The notes under the pieces were generated by a model, which was not told the origin of the DNA, did not search any database, and saw nothing but the letters and a program-made list of their open reading frames with translations. From NCBI GenBank assembly GCA_036005065.1, contig DASYQW010000290.1:1-35916 (forward strand): 35,916 nucleotides of DNA, read 5' to 3'. Source of the stretch: Candidatus Methylomirabilota bacterium (lineage in GTDB: Bacteria > Methylomirabilota > Methylomirabilia > Rokubacteriales > DASRDR01). Shown in pieces: positions 23,011 to 31,739 of this stretch. Position numbers and translations under genes: made by a program. Each line of letters opens with the position of its first letter. Position 1 is the stretch's first letter.

Positions 23011-23651
23011 TCGCGTGGCTCCGCGGTCGGCTCCGGCGACGATTCGAGGATCGGGTGGTCGTCGAATCCGCCGGGGTCGGATACGAGGTGGTGCTGCCGC
23101 CGGTGGTCCGCGAGGGGCTGGGAGAGGCGGTGGCCGCCGACGGCGACGAGGCCAGCGAGCTGGCGCTCGTGATCTACTACCACGCCTCGCGTGACCAGCC
23201 GCGGCCGGTGCTGATCGGCTTCGCCCGGGAGCTCGAGCGAGAGTTCTTCGAGCGCCTGATCACGGTCAAGGACGTCGGCCCCTTGGTGGCGGCCCGGGCG
23301 CTGGTGGCGCCGGTTTCCGAGATCGCCGACGCCATCGTGCGGAAGGACGAGCGGTTTCTCCGGCGGCTGCCGGGCATCGGCCCCCAGAAGTGCCGGAACA
23401 TCATCGCCCAGCTCGAGGGCAAGGTGGCCAAGTACGCGCTGATGCCGCGCGAGACGCCGTCGCGACCGCCCGTGGAGCGCGACCACGACGAGGTGGGGGA
23501 AGTGGTCCGGGAGGTGCTGGTGCGCCAGCTCGGGCTCCGCCCGGGCGAGGCGGACCAGGCGATCCGCGAGGCGCTGGCCCGCCGGCCGGGGCTGGAGACG
23601 CCCGAGGCGCTGTTCGAGGAGATTTATCGCGCCCGCCGGGAGACGGCCTGA
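23007..23651 (+). CDS. ruvA: Holliday junction branch migration protein RuvA
   Basis: This 214-residue tetrameric junction-binding protein has domain I (MIAWLRGRL...VGYEVVLPP), helix-hairpin-helix regions around [15 protein letters not shown] and [22 protein letters not shown], and a C-terminal RuvB-contact domain (about 155-214). It is more diverged than its neighbours: the usual YGF at the end of domain I is IGF, and the first hairpin reads DVGP rather than GVGP. The ATG overlaps the ruvC stop and its own stop overlaps ruvB by one base, so the three are coupled. Confidence 0.92.
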   Translation: MIAWLRGRLRRRFEDRVVVESAGVGYEVVLPPVVREGLGEAVAADGDEASELALVIYYHASRDQPRPVLIGFARELEREFFERLITVKDVGPLVAARALVAPVSEIADAIVRKDERFLRRLPGIGPQKCRNIIAQLEGKVAKYALMPRETPSRPPVERDHDEVGEVVREVLVRQLGLRPGEADQAIREALARRPGLETPEALFEEIYRARRETA

Positions 23652-24670
23652 TGGGCACCGAAGAGCTCTTGAGCCGCCTGCCGCTCGCCGACGAGGTCCA
23701 GTTCGAGCGGGCCCTCCGCCCCCAGCGGCTCGACGAGTACATCGGACAGCGGGCGGCAGTCGAGAGCCTCGCCGTCTCGGTGGCGGCGGCCCGGCAGCGC
23801 GGGGAGTGTCTCGATCACGTGCTGCTCTACGGTCCCCCCGGCCTGGGGAAGACCACACTCGCCTACATCATCGCCAACGAGATGGGGAGCCAGATCAAGA
23901 CCACCTCGGGGCCCGCGCTCGAGCGCGGTGACGACCTCATGGGCATCGTCACGAGCCTCGAGCCGCGTGATGTGCTCTTCGTCGACGAGATCCACCGGCT
24001 GCCGCGGGTGGTCGAGGAGCTGCTCTACCCGGCGATGGAGGACTACGAGGTCAACTTCGTCGTCGAGAAGGGCATGCACGCCCGCACGATGCGGATTCCC
24101 CTCAAGCCGTTCACCCTGGTGGGCGCGACCACGCGGCCCGGCATGCTCAGCTCGCCCCTCCGCGAGCGGTTCGGGATCTTCCATCACCTGGACTTCTATA
24201 CTGAGGAGGAGCTGGCCCGCATCGTGGCCCGCTCGGCCGGAATCCTCGGGGTCCCCACCGACGCCGAGGGCGCGCTCGAGATCGCGCGGCGCGCGCGCGG
24301 AACCCCGCGGATCGCCAACCGCCTCCTGCGGCGCGTCCGCGACTTCGCCCAGGTCAAGGCTGACGGGCGCGTCTCGCGGGCCGCCGCCGAGGCGGCGCTG
24401 ACGATGGAGGGCGTCGACGGCCGCGGGCTCGACCGGCTCGACCGGCGCTTCATCCAGGCCATCATCGAGCACTACGGGGGCGGCCCGGTGGGGCTGGAGG
24501 CGATCGCCGCCACCATCAACGACGAGGCCGAGACGCTCGCCGAGATGGTCGAGCCGTACTTGCTCAAGATCGGCTTCGTCGTCCGCAGCCCGAGCGGGCG
24601 CAAGGCCACGGCAGCGGCCTACCACCATCTCGGCTACCGGGCGGAAGGCCCGCTCCAGTTGTCGCTGTAG
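23651..24670 (+). CDS. ruvB: Holliday junction branch migration ATPase RuvB
   Basis: This 339-residue AAA+ motor has Walker A GPPGLGKT (61-68), Walker B LFVDEIH (109-115), sensor 1 [18 protein letters not shown] and sensor 2 [16 protein letters not shown], then a winged-helix C-terminus (about 260-339). The opening [12 protein letters not shown] is the family signature. Length is normal. ATG 23651 shares its A with the ruvA TGA. Confidence 0.97.
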   Translation: MGTEELLSRLPLADEVQFERALRPQRLDEYIGQRAAVESLAVSVAAARQRGECLDHVLLYGPPGLGKTTLAYIIANEMGSQIKTTSGPALERGDDLMGIVTSLEPRDVLFVDEIHRLPRVVEELLYPAMEDYEVNFVVEKGMHARTMRIPLKPFTLVGATTRPGMLSSPLRERFGIFHHLDFYTEEELARIVARSAGILGVPTDAEGALEIARRARGTPRIANRLLRRVRDFAQVKADGRVSRAAAEAALTMEGVDGRGLDRLDRRFIQAIIEHYGGGPVGLEAIAATINDEAETLAEMVEPYLLKIGFVVRSPSGRKATAAAYHHLGYRAEGPLQLSL

Positions 24671-24694
24671 TGCGAGGCCAGGGAGTCGGCGCGC

Positions 24695-24922
24695 ATGGCA
24701 GAGATGGGAAAGGTGCTCATCGGCTTCGGGGTGCTGCTGATCGTCATCGGCGGCATCCTGATGTTCTCGGGGTCGGTGGGGGACAAGATCCCGTTCCTGG
24801 GGCGCCTGCCCGGGGACATCCACGTGCAGCGGGGGAACTGGTCGTTTTACTTCCCCCTGACGACCTCGATCATCATCAGCGTGGTCCTGAGCCTCATCGT
24901 GGCGTTCCTGTCCCGGCGATGA
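24695..24922 (+). CDS. DUF2905 small membrane protein
   Basis: This 75-residue inner-membrane protein has two hydrophobic helices (about 6-27 and 53-71) joined by the family signature GDKIPFLGRLPGDIHVQRGN. Function is unknown; it often follows ruvB, as here (24 nt). Its stop overlaps the SpoIID-like start as ATGA. Confidence 0.9.
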   Translation: MAEMGKVLIGFGVLLIVIGGILMFSGSVGDKIPFLGRLPGDIHVQRGNWSFYFPLTTSIIISVVLSLIVAFLSRR

Positions 24923-26061
24923 GCGGACTGCCGGGTGCGCTCGTCCTGCTGGGCCTCCTGGCGGTGTGGCCGGCGGCCGCGGCGGAGCCGGTCCGGGTGT
25001 CGCTCGGGGACGGCCTGCGCACCGTCGAGATAGGGGCGGCTGATCTCGTGACCATCTCGGCGGCGGGAACGCGGCGCTTCGGCATCCCCGCCGGCCGCTT
25101 GATCCGCATCGTGCCGTCGAGGGTCGGGCTCGAGATGACCTGGGGCAAAGCCCGCGCCGAGCGGGCGTCCCTGGCGATGGCCGGGGTGCGTCTGGAGACG
25201 CGGCGCAGTGCGCTGCGGGTGGGTTCCCGGGATTACTCGGGCGTCCTGGAAGTCTGGCGCAGTGGCGACGGCCTCCTCCTGCTCGTCAACGAGATCCCCC
25301 TGGAGGACTACGTCGCCGGGACCGTGCGGGCCGAGAGCTCGGAGAAGTGGCCGGCGGAAGCGCTGCGCGCCATCGCGGTGGCGGCGCGGACCTATGCCGT
25401 TTTCCAGCAGCAGCGGAACGCGAGCAAGCCCTACCACCTGGTCGCCAGCAGCAAGGACCAGAACTACGCCGGCTGGATTGCCGAGAACTCCCCGGCCTGG
25501 GAGGCGACCCGCGCCACCGCCGGCCAGGTCCTGAGCTGGCAGGGGAGCGTGTTCCCTGCCTTTTACCACTCGGACTCCGGCGGCTACACGGAGCCGCCCC
25601 AGACGATCTTCTCGGGTGACGGGATCCCGCCGCTCCCCGGCATCCGGGACGAGTTCTCCCTCGATTCCCCGAACTACGCGTGGGCCACGACGCTGTCCCT
25701 CCGCATCATCGGCGATCGTCTCCGCCAGGGTGGCGTCGACATCGGCGAGGTCACCGGGCTGACCGTGCTCGAGCGCAGCGCGTCCCTCCGCATCGTCCGC
25801 CTCGCGGTCGAACACTCCCGCGGGGCGACGACGCTCAAGGGAACCGACTTCCGGCGCCTGATCGGGTACGATGTGATCAAGAGCACCCTGTTCGTCCCCG
25901 CCCCGGGGCCGGACGGCACCATCCGCTTCGAGGGGCGCGGCTGGGGACACGGGGTGGGGCTTTCCCAGTTCGGGGCCAAGGGCATGGCTGACCGCGGCTA
26001 CGCCTACCCGCAGATCCTGGCCCACTACTACCCCGGCACCTCCCTCGCCACGCTGAAATGA
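24919..26061 (+). CDS. SpoIID/LytB-domain protein (putative peptidoglycan lytic enzyme)
   Basis: The 380 residues start with a signal peptide (cleavage near AAA-EP, residue about 22). The SpoIID domain follows: EIPLEDYVAGTVRAESSEKWPAEALRAIAVAARTYAV carries the catalytic Glu region, then FYHSDSGGYTE and the C-terminal GRGWGHGVGLSQFGAKGMA. In B. subtilis SpoIID cleaves denuded glycan strands during engulfment; non-sporulating bacteria keep the domain as an envelope lytic protein. No sporulation genes are nearby. ATG 24919 overlaps the DUF2905 stop, and its stop overlaps csaA, so it is deep in a coupled series. Confidence 0.92.
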   Translation: MSGLPGALVLLGLLAVWPAAAAEPVRVSLGDGLRTVEIGAADLVTISAAGTRRFGIPAGRLIRIVPSRVGLEMTWGKARAERASLAMAGVRLETRRSALRVGSRDYSGVLEVWRSGDGLLLLVNEIPLEDYVAGTVRAESSEKWPAEALRAIAVAARTYAVFQQQRNASKPYHLVASSKDQNYAGWIAENSPAWEATRATAGQVLSWQGSVFPAFYHSDSGGYTEPPQTIFSGDGIPPLPGIRDEFSLDSPNYAWATTLSLRIIGDRLRQGGVDIGEVTGLTVLERSASLRIVRLAVEHSRGATTLKGTDFRRLIGYDVIKSTLFVPAPGPDGTIRFEGRGWGHGVGLSQFGAKGMADRGYAYPQILAHYYPGTSLATLK

Positions 26062-26387
26062 TCGGCTGGGGCGATTTCGAGAGGGTGGACATGCGGGTCG
26101 GCCGCGTCGTGCGCGCCGAGCCGTTCGCGGAGGCCCGGCGGCCAGCCTACAAGCTCTGGATCGACTTCGGCACGCTCGGCCAGAAGCGCGCGAGTGCCCA
26201 GATCACGGACCACTACCGACCCGACGACCTCGTCGGGCGCCAGGTCGTGTGCGTCGTGAACTTTCCGCCCAAACAGATCGGCCCCTTCGAGTCCGAGGTC
26301 CTCGTCCTCGGGGCCTACGTACACGGGCACGAGGTGATCCTGCTCCGCCCCGACCGCGACGTGGAGCCGGGGAGCCGCATTGGCTGA
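26058..26387 (+). CDS. csaA: tRNA-binding-domain protein CsaA
   Basis: This 109-residue OB-fold protein is of the CsaA/EMAP-II type (DFERVDMRVGRVV at the start, VVCVVNFPPKQIGPFESEVLVLGA towards the end). Family members bind tRNA and act as export chaperones in Bacillus. Length equals that of free-standing CsaA (about 110). The ATG overlaps the SpoIID-like stop (ATGA) and the stop overlaps queA by 8 nt. Its position before queA-tgt and yajC-secDF fits either a tRNA or a secretion role. Confidence 0.9.
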   Translation: MIGWGDFERVDMRVGRVVRAEPFAEARRPAYKLWIDFGTLGQKRASAQITDHYRPDDLVGRQVVCVVNFPPKQIGPFESEVLVLGAYVHGHEVILLRPDRDVEPGSRIG

Positions 26388-27429
26388 GGCCACGGAGCTG
26401 GCGCTCTTCGACTACGGGCTGCCGCCCGAGCGGATCGCCCAGGATCCGGCCGAGCCTCGGGACGCCGCCCGGCTCCTCGTCCTGGACCGGCGGTCGGGGG
26501 CCCGAACGGACGCGCGGGTGCGCGACCTCCGCGTCTTCCTGCGGGCCGGCGACTGCCTGGTCCTCAACGACACGCGGGTGGTGCCGGCCCGGCTCCTCGG
26601 GACGATCGCCGGGACGGACCGGGCAGCCGAGGTCCTCCTCATCCGCGAGCTCGAGGGCGGGGACTGGGAAGCGCTCGTTCGCCCGGCGCGCCAGTGCCCG
26701 CCGGGGACCGCCCTCCGGCTCGCCGACGGCGTCGCGCGGGCCACCGTGACGGCCCTCGGCGAGGCCGGGCGCCGGCGCCTTCGGCTCGAGTGGGCCGGTT
26801 CCGTCGAGAGCCTCCTCGCCGCCCACGGTCTGCCGCCGCTCCCGCCCTACATCCGGCGCTACCGCAAGCCGGGCGGGGAGGACTGGACGCGCTACCAGAC
26901 CGTCTACGCCGCCCGGGACGGGGCGGTGGCCGCGCCGACCGCAGGCCTCCACTTCACGCCTGAGCTCCTCGCGGCCCTGGAGGCGTCGGGAATCGAGATC
27001 CATCGCCTCACGCTCCACGTCGGGCCGGGGACGTTCCGTCCCGTCCGGGCCGCCCGCGTCCGCGACCACCGCATGGAGCCGGAACGCTACCAGGTACCCG
27101 CGGCCACGGCCGAGGCGCTGGGCCGGGCGCGGGCGGAGGGGCGCCGCGTCGTCGCCGTGGGCACCACGACGGTCCGGGCGCTGGAGACGGCCGCCGGCGA
27201 CAACGGTGCCGTGGCGCCTGGGAGCGGGTGGACCGATCTCACCATCACCCCCGGCTATCCGTTCCGCGTGGTGGATGCGCTCCTGACGAATTTTCACCTG
27301 CCCCGGTCGTCGCTCCTCCTCCTCGTCTCGGCCTTCGCCGGCCGGGAGCGGATCCTGGACGCCTACCGTCATGCGGTCGGCGCCGGTTACCGCTTCTACT
27401 CCTACGGCGACGCCATGCTGCTCGGGTAG
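26380..27429 (+). CDS. queA: S-adenosylmethionine:tRNA ribosyltransferase-isomerase QueA
   Basis: The 349-residue enzyme transfers and isomerises the ribosyl group of SAM onto preQ1 in tRNA, giving epoxyqueuosine. Motifs include FDYGLPPERIAQDPAEPRD, LVLNDTRVVPARL, PTAGLHFT and GPGTFRPVR, with the C-terminal NFHLPRSSLL..VSAFAG. It begins with TTG 26380 inside the end of csaA; no ATG or GTG lies near the conserved N-terminus, so TTG must be correct. tgt follows 11 nt after the stop. Substrate preQ1-tRNA is made by the next gene's product. Confidence 0.96.
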   Translation: MAEATELALFDYGLPPERIAQDPAEPRDAARLLVLDRRSGARTDARVRDLRVFLRAGDCLVLNDTRVVPARLLGTIAGTDRAAEVLLIRELEGGDWEALVRPARQCPPGTALRLADGVARATVTALGEAGRRRLRLEWAGSVESLLAAHGLPPLPPYIRRYRKPGGEDWTRYQTVYAARDGAVAAPTAGLHFTPELLAALEASGIEIHRLTLHVGPGTFRPVRAARVRDHRMEPERYQVPAATAEALGRARAEGRRVVAVGTTTVRALETAAGDNGAVAPGSGWTDLTITPGYPFRVVDALLTNFHLPRSSLLLLVSAFAGRERILDAYRHAVGAGYRFYSYGDAMLLG

Positions 27430-27440
27430 GGCGGCCGAGC

Positions 27441-28661
27441 ATGTTCGGGCTCTTGGCTCAGCATGGCGGCGCGCGGCGTGGGCGGCTCACCACTCCCCAC
27501 GGGACGGTCGAGACCCCCGCCTTCATGCCCGTCGGAACGCAGGGCGCCATCAAGAGCCTGACCCCTCGGGATCTCCGGGAGGTGGGGGCGGAGATCGTCC
27601 TCGCCAACACGTACCATCTCTTCCTGCGCCCCGGTCACGCCCTGGTGCGGGAGCTCGGGGGCCTCCATCGCTTCATGAGCTGGGACGGTCCGATCCTCAC
27701 CGACTCGGGCGGCTACCAGGTGTGGAGCCTGGCCGCCCTTCGCACCATCGACGACACGGGCGTCCGCTTCCGCTCGCATCTGGACGGCGGCACCGAGCAC
27801 CTCCTGACGCCGGAACTGGCCGTGGAGATTCAGCACGCCCTGGGCGCGGACATCCTCCATCCGCTCGACGAGTGCCTGCCGCACCCCACGAGCCGAGCGG
27901 AGACCGAGGGCTCACTGGAGCGGACGCTCCGGTGGGCGCGGCGGGCCCGCGCCGCCCACGCGGCCTCAGCCCGGCCCGACCAGGCCTGCTTCGGCATCGT
28001 TCAGGGCGGCATGTTCGGGGATCTCCGGCGGGCGGCCGCCGAGGCGACGTGCGCCCTCGGCTTCGACGGCTACGCGCTCGGGGGTTTCGCGGTCGGGGAG
28101 CCCCAGGGGCTGATGCTCGACCTCGTCGCCGCCACGACGGCGGCGCTCCCGCGGGAGCAGCCCCGGTACCTCATGGGGGTGGGACGGCCGCCGGACCTCG
28201 TGGAGGCGGTGGCGGCGGGAGTGGATCTGTTCGACTGCGTTCTCCCGACGCGGCACGCCCGGACCGGGCAGGTGTTCACGCGCCGCGGGCCCGTCACGAT
28301 CAAGCACGCCGCCCATGCCCGCGATCCGCGGCCGCTCGACGCCGCCTGCCCGTGCTACACGTGCTGCCAGTTCTCCCGCGCCTACCTCCGCCACCTCTTC
28401 CTGGCCCAGGAGCTGACGGTCTACCGTCTCCTCACGCTGCACAACCTGACGTTCTACCTCGGCCTGATGGCCGAGATGCGGGCGGCCATCGCCGCCGGGA
28501 CCTTCGAGACACTCCGGCGCGAGATCACGGACGCCTATGCTTCGGCGCCCGCCGAGACCCTGCCGGGCCGCGACCCCGCGCGGCGAACGCCGCGGGACTC
28601 CCGGCCGAAGTGGTCAACCGTGCCGGCGGTCGAGCCGCCGGCGCAGGAGGAGCTCTCGTGA
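27441..28661 (+). CDS. tgt: Queuine/preQ1 tRNA-guanine transglycosylase Tgt
   Basis: The enzyme (406 residues) swaps guanine 34 for preQ1 in GUN anticodon tRNAs. Asp88 in LTDSGGYQ and Asp265 in LFDCVLPTRHART are the catalytic pair. The zinc site is C303-x-C305-x2-C308 with a His near 318. GGFAVGEP lines the base pocket. The loop after DSGG reads YQVWSL where FQVFSL is usual, a mild aromatic change. The C-terminus has about 30 extra residues, Pro/Arg-rich and likely disordered, compared with ordinary bacterial Tgt (about 375). Its stop overlaps the GTG start of yajC. Confidence 0.96.
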   Translation: MFGLLAQHGGARRGRLTTPHGTVETPAFMPVGTQGAIKSLTPRDLREVGAEIVLANTYHLFLRPGHALVRELGGLHRFMSWDGPILTDSGGYQVWSLAALRTIDDTGVRFRSHLDGGTEHLLTPELAVEIQHALGADILHPLDECLPHPTSRAETEGSLERTLRWARRARAAHAASARPDQACFGIVQGGMFGDLRRAAAEATCALGFDGYALGGFAVGEPQGLMLDLVAATTAALPREQPRYLMGVGRPPDLVEAVAAGVDLFDCVLPTRHARTGQVFTRRGPVTIKHAAHARDPRPLDAACPCYTCCQFSRAYLRHLFLAQELTVYRLLTLHNLTFYLGLMAEMRAAIAAGTFETLRREITDAYASAPAETLPGRDPARRTPRDSRPKWSTVPAVEPPAQEELS

Positions 28662-28996
28662 TCGACCTGGCCTACGCGATGGGGCCCCTGCCCGGCGGGA
28701 ACAGCGGGCCGGCCTCGGTCTTCATCCAGTTCGTGCCCATGATCGCGATCTTCGCCATCTTCTTCTTCCTCCTGATCCGCCCGCAGCAACGGGAGCGCAA
28801 GCGGAAGGAGGAGATGCTGGCCAGTCTCAAGAAGGGCGACCGCGTGGTCACCTCGGGTGGCCTCATCGGCACCATCGTGGGGATCAACGACCAGACGGTC
28901 ACGCTCAAGATCGCCGACTCGGTGCGGGTGGAATGCCTCCGGAGCGCGGTCACCGGGCTCCGGGGCGATACCCGGGCCGAGCAGGAATCGGCCTGA
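28658..28996 (+). CDS. yajC: Sec translocon accessory protein YajC
   Basis: This 112-residue inner-membrane protein has one helix (about 22-43) followed by the signature FFLLIRPQQRERKRKEEMLASLKKGDRVVTSGGLIGTI. It associates with SecDF-YidC. The start GTG 28658 overlaps the tgt TGA. The N-terminal tail of about 20 residues is Gly/Pro-rich. secD begins 19 nt after the stop. Confidence 0.94.
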   Translation: MIDLAYAMGPLPGGNSGPASVFIQFVPMIAIFAIFFFLLIRPQQRERKRKEEMLASLKKGDRVVTSGGLIGTIVGINDQTVTLKIADSVRVECLRSAVTGLRGDTRAEQESA

Positions 28997-29015
28997 GGCG
29001 GGAGGGACGCGAGGC

Positions 29016-30563
29016 ATGCCGCGGTACGTGTGGCTCCGCATCGCCGTGGTGGCAGCGGTCATCGCCGCCGCGGGGTGGTACGTCTATCCGCCCCGCCGGA
29101 CCATCAACCTCGGACTCGACCTGCAGGGCGGGATCCACCTGGTGCTGGGGGTCGACGTCGACAAAGCCCTCGAGCACGTGGTCGAGCGCGCGACGACCGA
29201 TGTCCGGAACCGGCTCCAGACGAAAGGCATCGGAGCCGAGGTGGCCCGGCAGGGCTCGACCATCCTCGTGGTCCAGCTCACCTCGCCCCAGACCGCGAAG
29301 GACGCCCAGGCCGTCCTGGCCGACGTGGCGAACTACACGATCCGGACGACGGACACCGCCGCCGGTCGCTTCGAGCTGGAGCTGACGCAGAAGGAGCTCG
29401 CGAGCCGGCGCGACTCGTTCGTCCGGCAGGCCCTGGAGACGATCCGGAACCGGGTGGATCAGTTCGGGGTCGCCGAGCCGACCATCCAGCGACAGGGGGA
29501 GAACCGCATTCTGATCCAGCTCCCCGGCATCCAGGATCCCGCCCGCGCCAAGGCACTGATCGGCAAGACGGCGGTCCTCGAGTTCAAGCTGCTCGACGAG
29601 CAGGTCGAGGTGGAGAAGGCGCTCCGGGAAGGGGCTCCCCCGGGCGACGAGATCCTCTACGGCCGGCATGTCGAGCGGCAGACCAAGGCCGAGACCCGGG
29701 TCCCCTACGTGGTCAAGAAGCCGGTCCTCCTGACCGGCGACACGATCCGGACCGCGGAAGTCCGCATCTCCGACGCCGGCGAGCCCTACGTCTCGGTCGA
29801 GTTCGACCGGACCGGCACCGCCATCTTCGCCGACGTGACCGAGAAGAACGTGGGCAAGCGTCTGGCCATCGTCCTCGACGGCAGCGTCCACTCGGCGCCG
29901 GTCATTCGGGAGCGGATCCCCTCAGGGCAAGCCCAGATCACCGGGGGCTTCACGGCCGAAGAGGCCCGCGACCTCGCCATCGTCCTCCGGGCGGGCGCCT
30001 TGCCGGCCCCCGTGCAGATCCTGGAGGAGCGGACCGTCGGCCCGTCCCTGGGGGCGGACTCCATCCGGAAGGGCGTCATCTCGACGCTCGCGGGCGCGCT
30101 GGCCGTGGTCCTGTTCATGGTGATCTACTACCGGCTCTCGGGGCTGGTGGCGGACGTCGCGCTGCTCCTCAACCTCTTGATCCTCCTGTCCGCCATGGCG
30201 GGCTTCCATGCCACGTTGACCCTCCCCGGCATCGCCGGGATCGTGCTCACCATCGGGATGGCGGTCGACACGAACATCCTGATCTTCGAGCGGATCCGGG
30301 AGGAGTTCCGGCTGGGCAAGAGCGTGCGGGCCGCCATCGAGGCGGGCTTCAGGCGGGCGTTCACGACCGTCATCGATACCCATGTCACCGTGCTCGTGTC
30401 GGCCGTCATCCTCTATCAGTTCGGGACCGGCCCCGTGAAGGGGTTCGCGGTCACGCTCTTCATCGGCATCCTGGCGAGCCTCTTCACCGCGGTGTTCTTT
30501 ACCCGGCTCATCTTCGACCTCATCTACATGGGTCGGAGCCGGTTGCAGACCCTGAGCATCTGA
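29016..30563 (+). CDS. secD: Protein translocase subunit SecD
   Basis: The 515-residue SecD is the RND-type partner of SecF that uses the proton gradient to pull exported chains through SecYEG. Helix 1 is at about 8-24, followed by the D1 signature LGLDLQGGIHLVLGVDV, the large periplasmic P1 region (about 55-335) and five C-terminal helices with GMAVDTNILIFERIREE, the conserved cytoplasmic Asp-rich turn. Length fits short SecD forms. ATG 29016 has GGGAGGGACGCGAGG upstream. A repeat element separates it from secF by 160 nt instead of the usual tight spacing. Confidence 0.96.
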   Translation: MPRYVWLRIAVVAAVIAAAGWYVYPPRRTINLGLDLQGGIHLVLGVDVDKALEHVVERATTDVRNRLQTKGIGAEVARQGSTILVVQLTSPQTAKDAQAVLADVANYTIRTTDTAAGRFELELTQKELASRRDSFVRQALETIRNRVDQFGVAEPTIQRQGENRILIQLPGIQDPARAKALIGKTAVLEFKLLDEQVEVEKALREGAPPGDEILYGRHVERQTKAETRVPYVVKKPVLLTGDTIRTAEVRISDAGEPYVSVEFDRTGTAIFADVTEKNVGKRLAIVLDGSVHSAPVIRERIPSGQAQITGGFTAEEARDLAIVLRAGALPAPVQILEERTVGPSLGADSIRKGVISTLAGALAVVLFMVIYYRLSGLVADVALLLNLLILLSAMAGFHATLTLPGIAGIVLTIGMAVDTNILIFERIREEFRLGKSVRAAIEAGFRRAFTTVIDTHVTVLVSAVILYQFGTGPVKGFAVTLFIGILASLFTAVFFTRLIFDLIYMGRSRLQTLSI

Positions 30564-30643
30564 GAGCGATGCCGACCCTGCTCACCCGTCCCGGTGGTGT
30601 CTCGAGGTGGCATGGGTTCGATTCGTCCACGCGCTTCTGGTCG

Positions 30644-30717
30644 GAGCGCTTCGAGCGCGGGCTGTGCCCGCGCAATCCCGAGGGGAGGCATCGGAGGGGG
30701 GCGTAGCCACCTCCGAA
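30644..30717 (+). repeat. Dispersed two-hairpin repeat, copy C, between secD and secF
   Basis: Hairpin 1 is GCGCGGGC/GCCCGCGC (30655-30673, 3-nt loop). Hairpin 2 has CGGAGG/CCTCCG arms (30692-30697, 30710-30715) with a GGGGC..GCCAC interior. Same order as the other two copies. The GGAGG inside hairpin 2 is the only Shine-Dalgarno-like sequence before secF and would be paired in the stem. The element is open in the secF frame. Confidence 0.75.
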
Positions 30718-30723
30718 ACCGAC

Positions 30724-31674
30724 ATGCTCCAGATCTTCGTCAGCCCTCGCTACGACTTCATCAGCAAGCGCCGCTGGGCCTACCTCATCTCGCTGGCGGT
30801 GACCCTGGCGGGACTCCTCCACATCGCCTACAAGGGTGGCCTCGAGTACGGGATCGACTTCGCCGGCGGCACGCTCGCCCAGATCCGCTTCGAGCAAGGG
30901 ACGACCGTGGACCGGGTGCGCGGAGCGCTCGACCGTGTCCGGCTCGGCGAGAGCGTCATCCAGGAGTTCGGCGATCGGCAGGAGTACCTGATCCGCGTGC
31001 CAGCGGGCAGCGGCGGCGGCCTCGAGGAGGTCTCGAAGCGGATCGAGAGCGGCTTGCGGGAGGCCGGGCTGCCGAAGTTCGAGGTCCGCCGGCTCGAGTT
31101 CGTCGGCCCCCAGGTCGGGCGGGACCTCCAGCTCCAGGCGCTCTACGCCGTCCTGGCCGGCATGACAGGCATCCTGATCTACACGGCGATCCGCTTCGAT
31201 TTCAAGGGCGGCGTGGCCGCCATCATCGCCCTGGTCCACGACGTTCTGGTCGCCCTGGCCGCCTTGTCGCTGACCAATCGCGAGATGTCCCTGCCCGTGC
31301 TGGCGGCGCTTCTCACCATCGTGGGCTACTCCATCAACGACACCATCGTCGTGTTCGACCGGATCCGCGAGCACCGGGGGCGCGGCCTCCGCAAGGGGGA
31401 GACCCTGGCCGACGTCATCAACACGGCGATCAACCAGACCCTGTCACGCACGATCCTGACCTCCCTCACCGTCTTCCTGGTGGTGGCGGTGCTCTACGTC
31501 TTCGGCGGCGAGGTGCTCCGGGATTTCGCCTTCGCGCTGCTCGTCGGGGTCGTGACCGGGACGTACTCCTCGATTTTCGTGGCCGCGCCGATCATCGTCG
31601 ACTGGGAGGCCTGGATCCGGTCGCGCGAGCGCCGGGCCAAAAAAGCCGTGGCGAAGGCGGGAGCCGGACGATAA
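30724..31674 (+). CDS. secF: Protein translocase subunit SecF
   Basis: The 316 residues have helix 1 (about 18-37), the SecF signature EYGIDFAGGTL, a short periplasmic domain and a five-helix C-terminal block with VGYSINDTIVVFDRIREHR. The start ATG 30724 (MLQIF, then RYDFISKRRWAYL) is where SecF proteins begin. The frame is open upstream to GTG 30607 but only through the repeat element. No free Shine-Dalgarno is seen at the expected distance. Partner of SecD in export; downstream rel starts 65 nt later. Confidence 0.95.
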   Translation: MLQIFVSPRYDFISKRRWAYLISLAVTLAGLLHIAYKGGLEYGIDFAGGTLAQIRFEQGTTVDRVRGALDRVRLGESVIQEFGDRQEYLIRVPAGSGGGLEEVSKRIESGLREAGLPKFEVRRLEFVGPQVGRDLQLQALYAVLAGMTGILIYTAIRFDFKGGVAAIIALVHDVLVALAALSLTNREMSLPVLAALLTIVGYSINDTIVVFDRIREHRGRGLRKGETLADVINTAINQTLSRTILTSLTVFLVVAVLYVFGGEVLRDFAFALLVGVVTGTYSSIFVAAPIIVDWEAWIRSRERRAKKAVAKAGAGR

Positions 31675-31739
31675 ACTAGCTGGATACCCGGCGCGCGGAC
31701 GACGGTGGCAGACTCCGGCGCCGCCGGGAATCGGAGACC

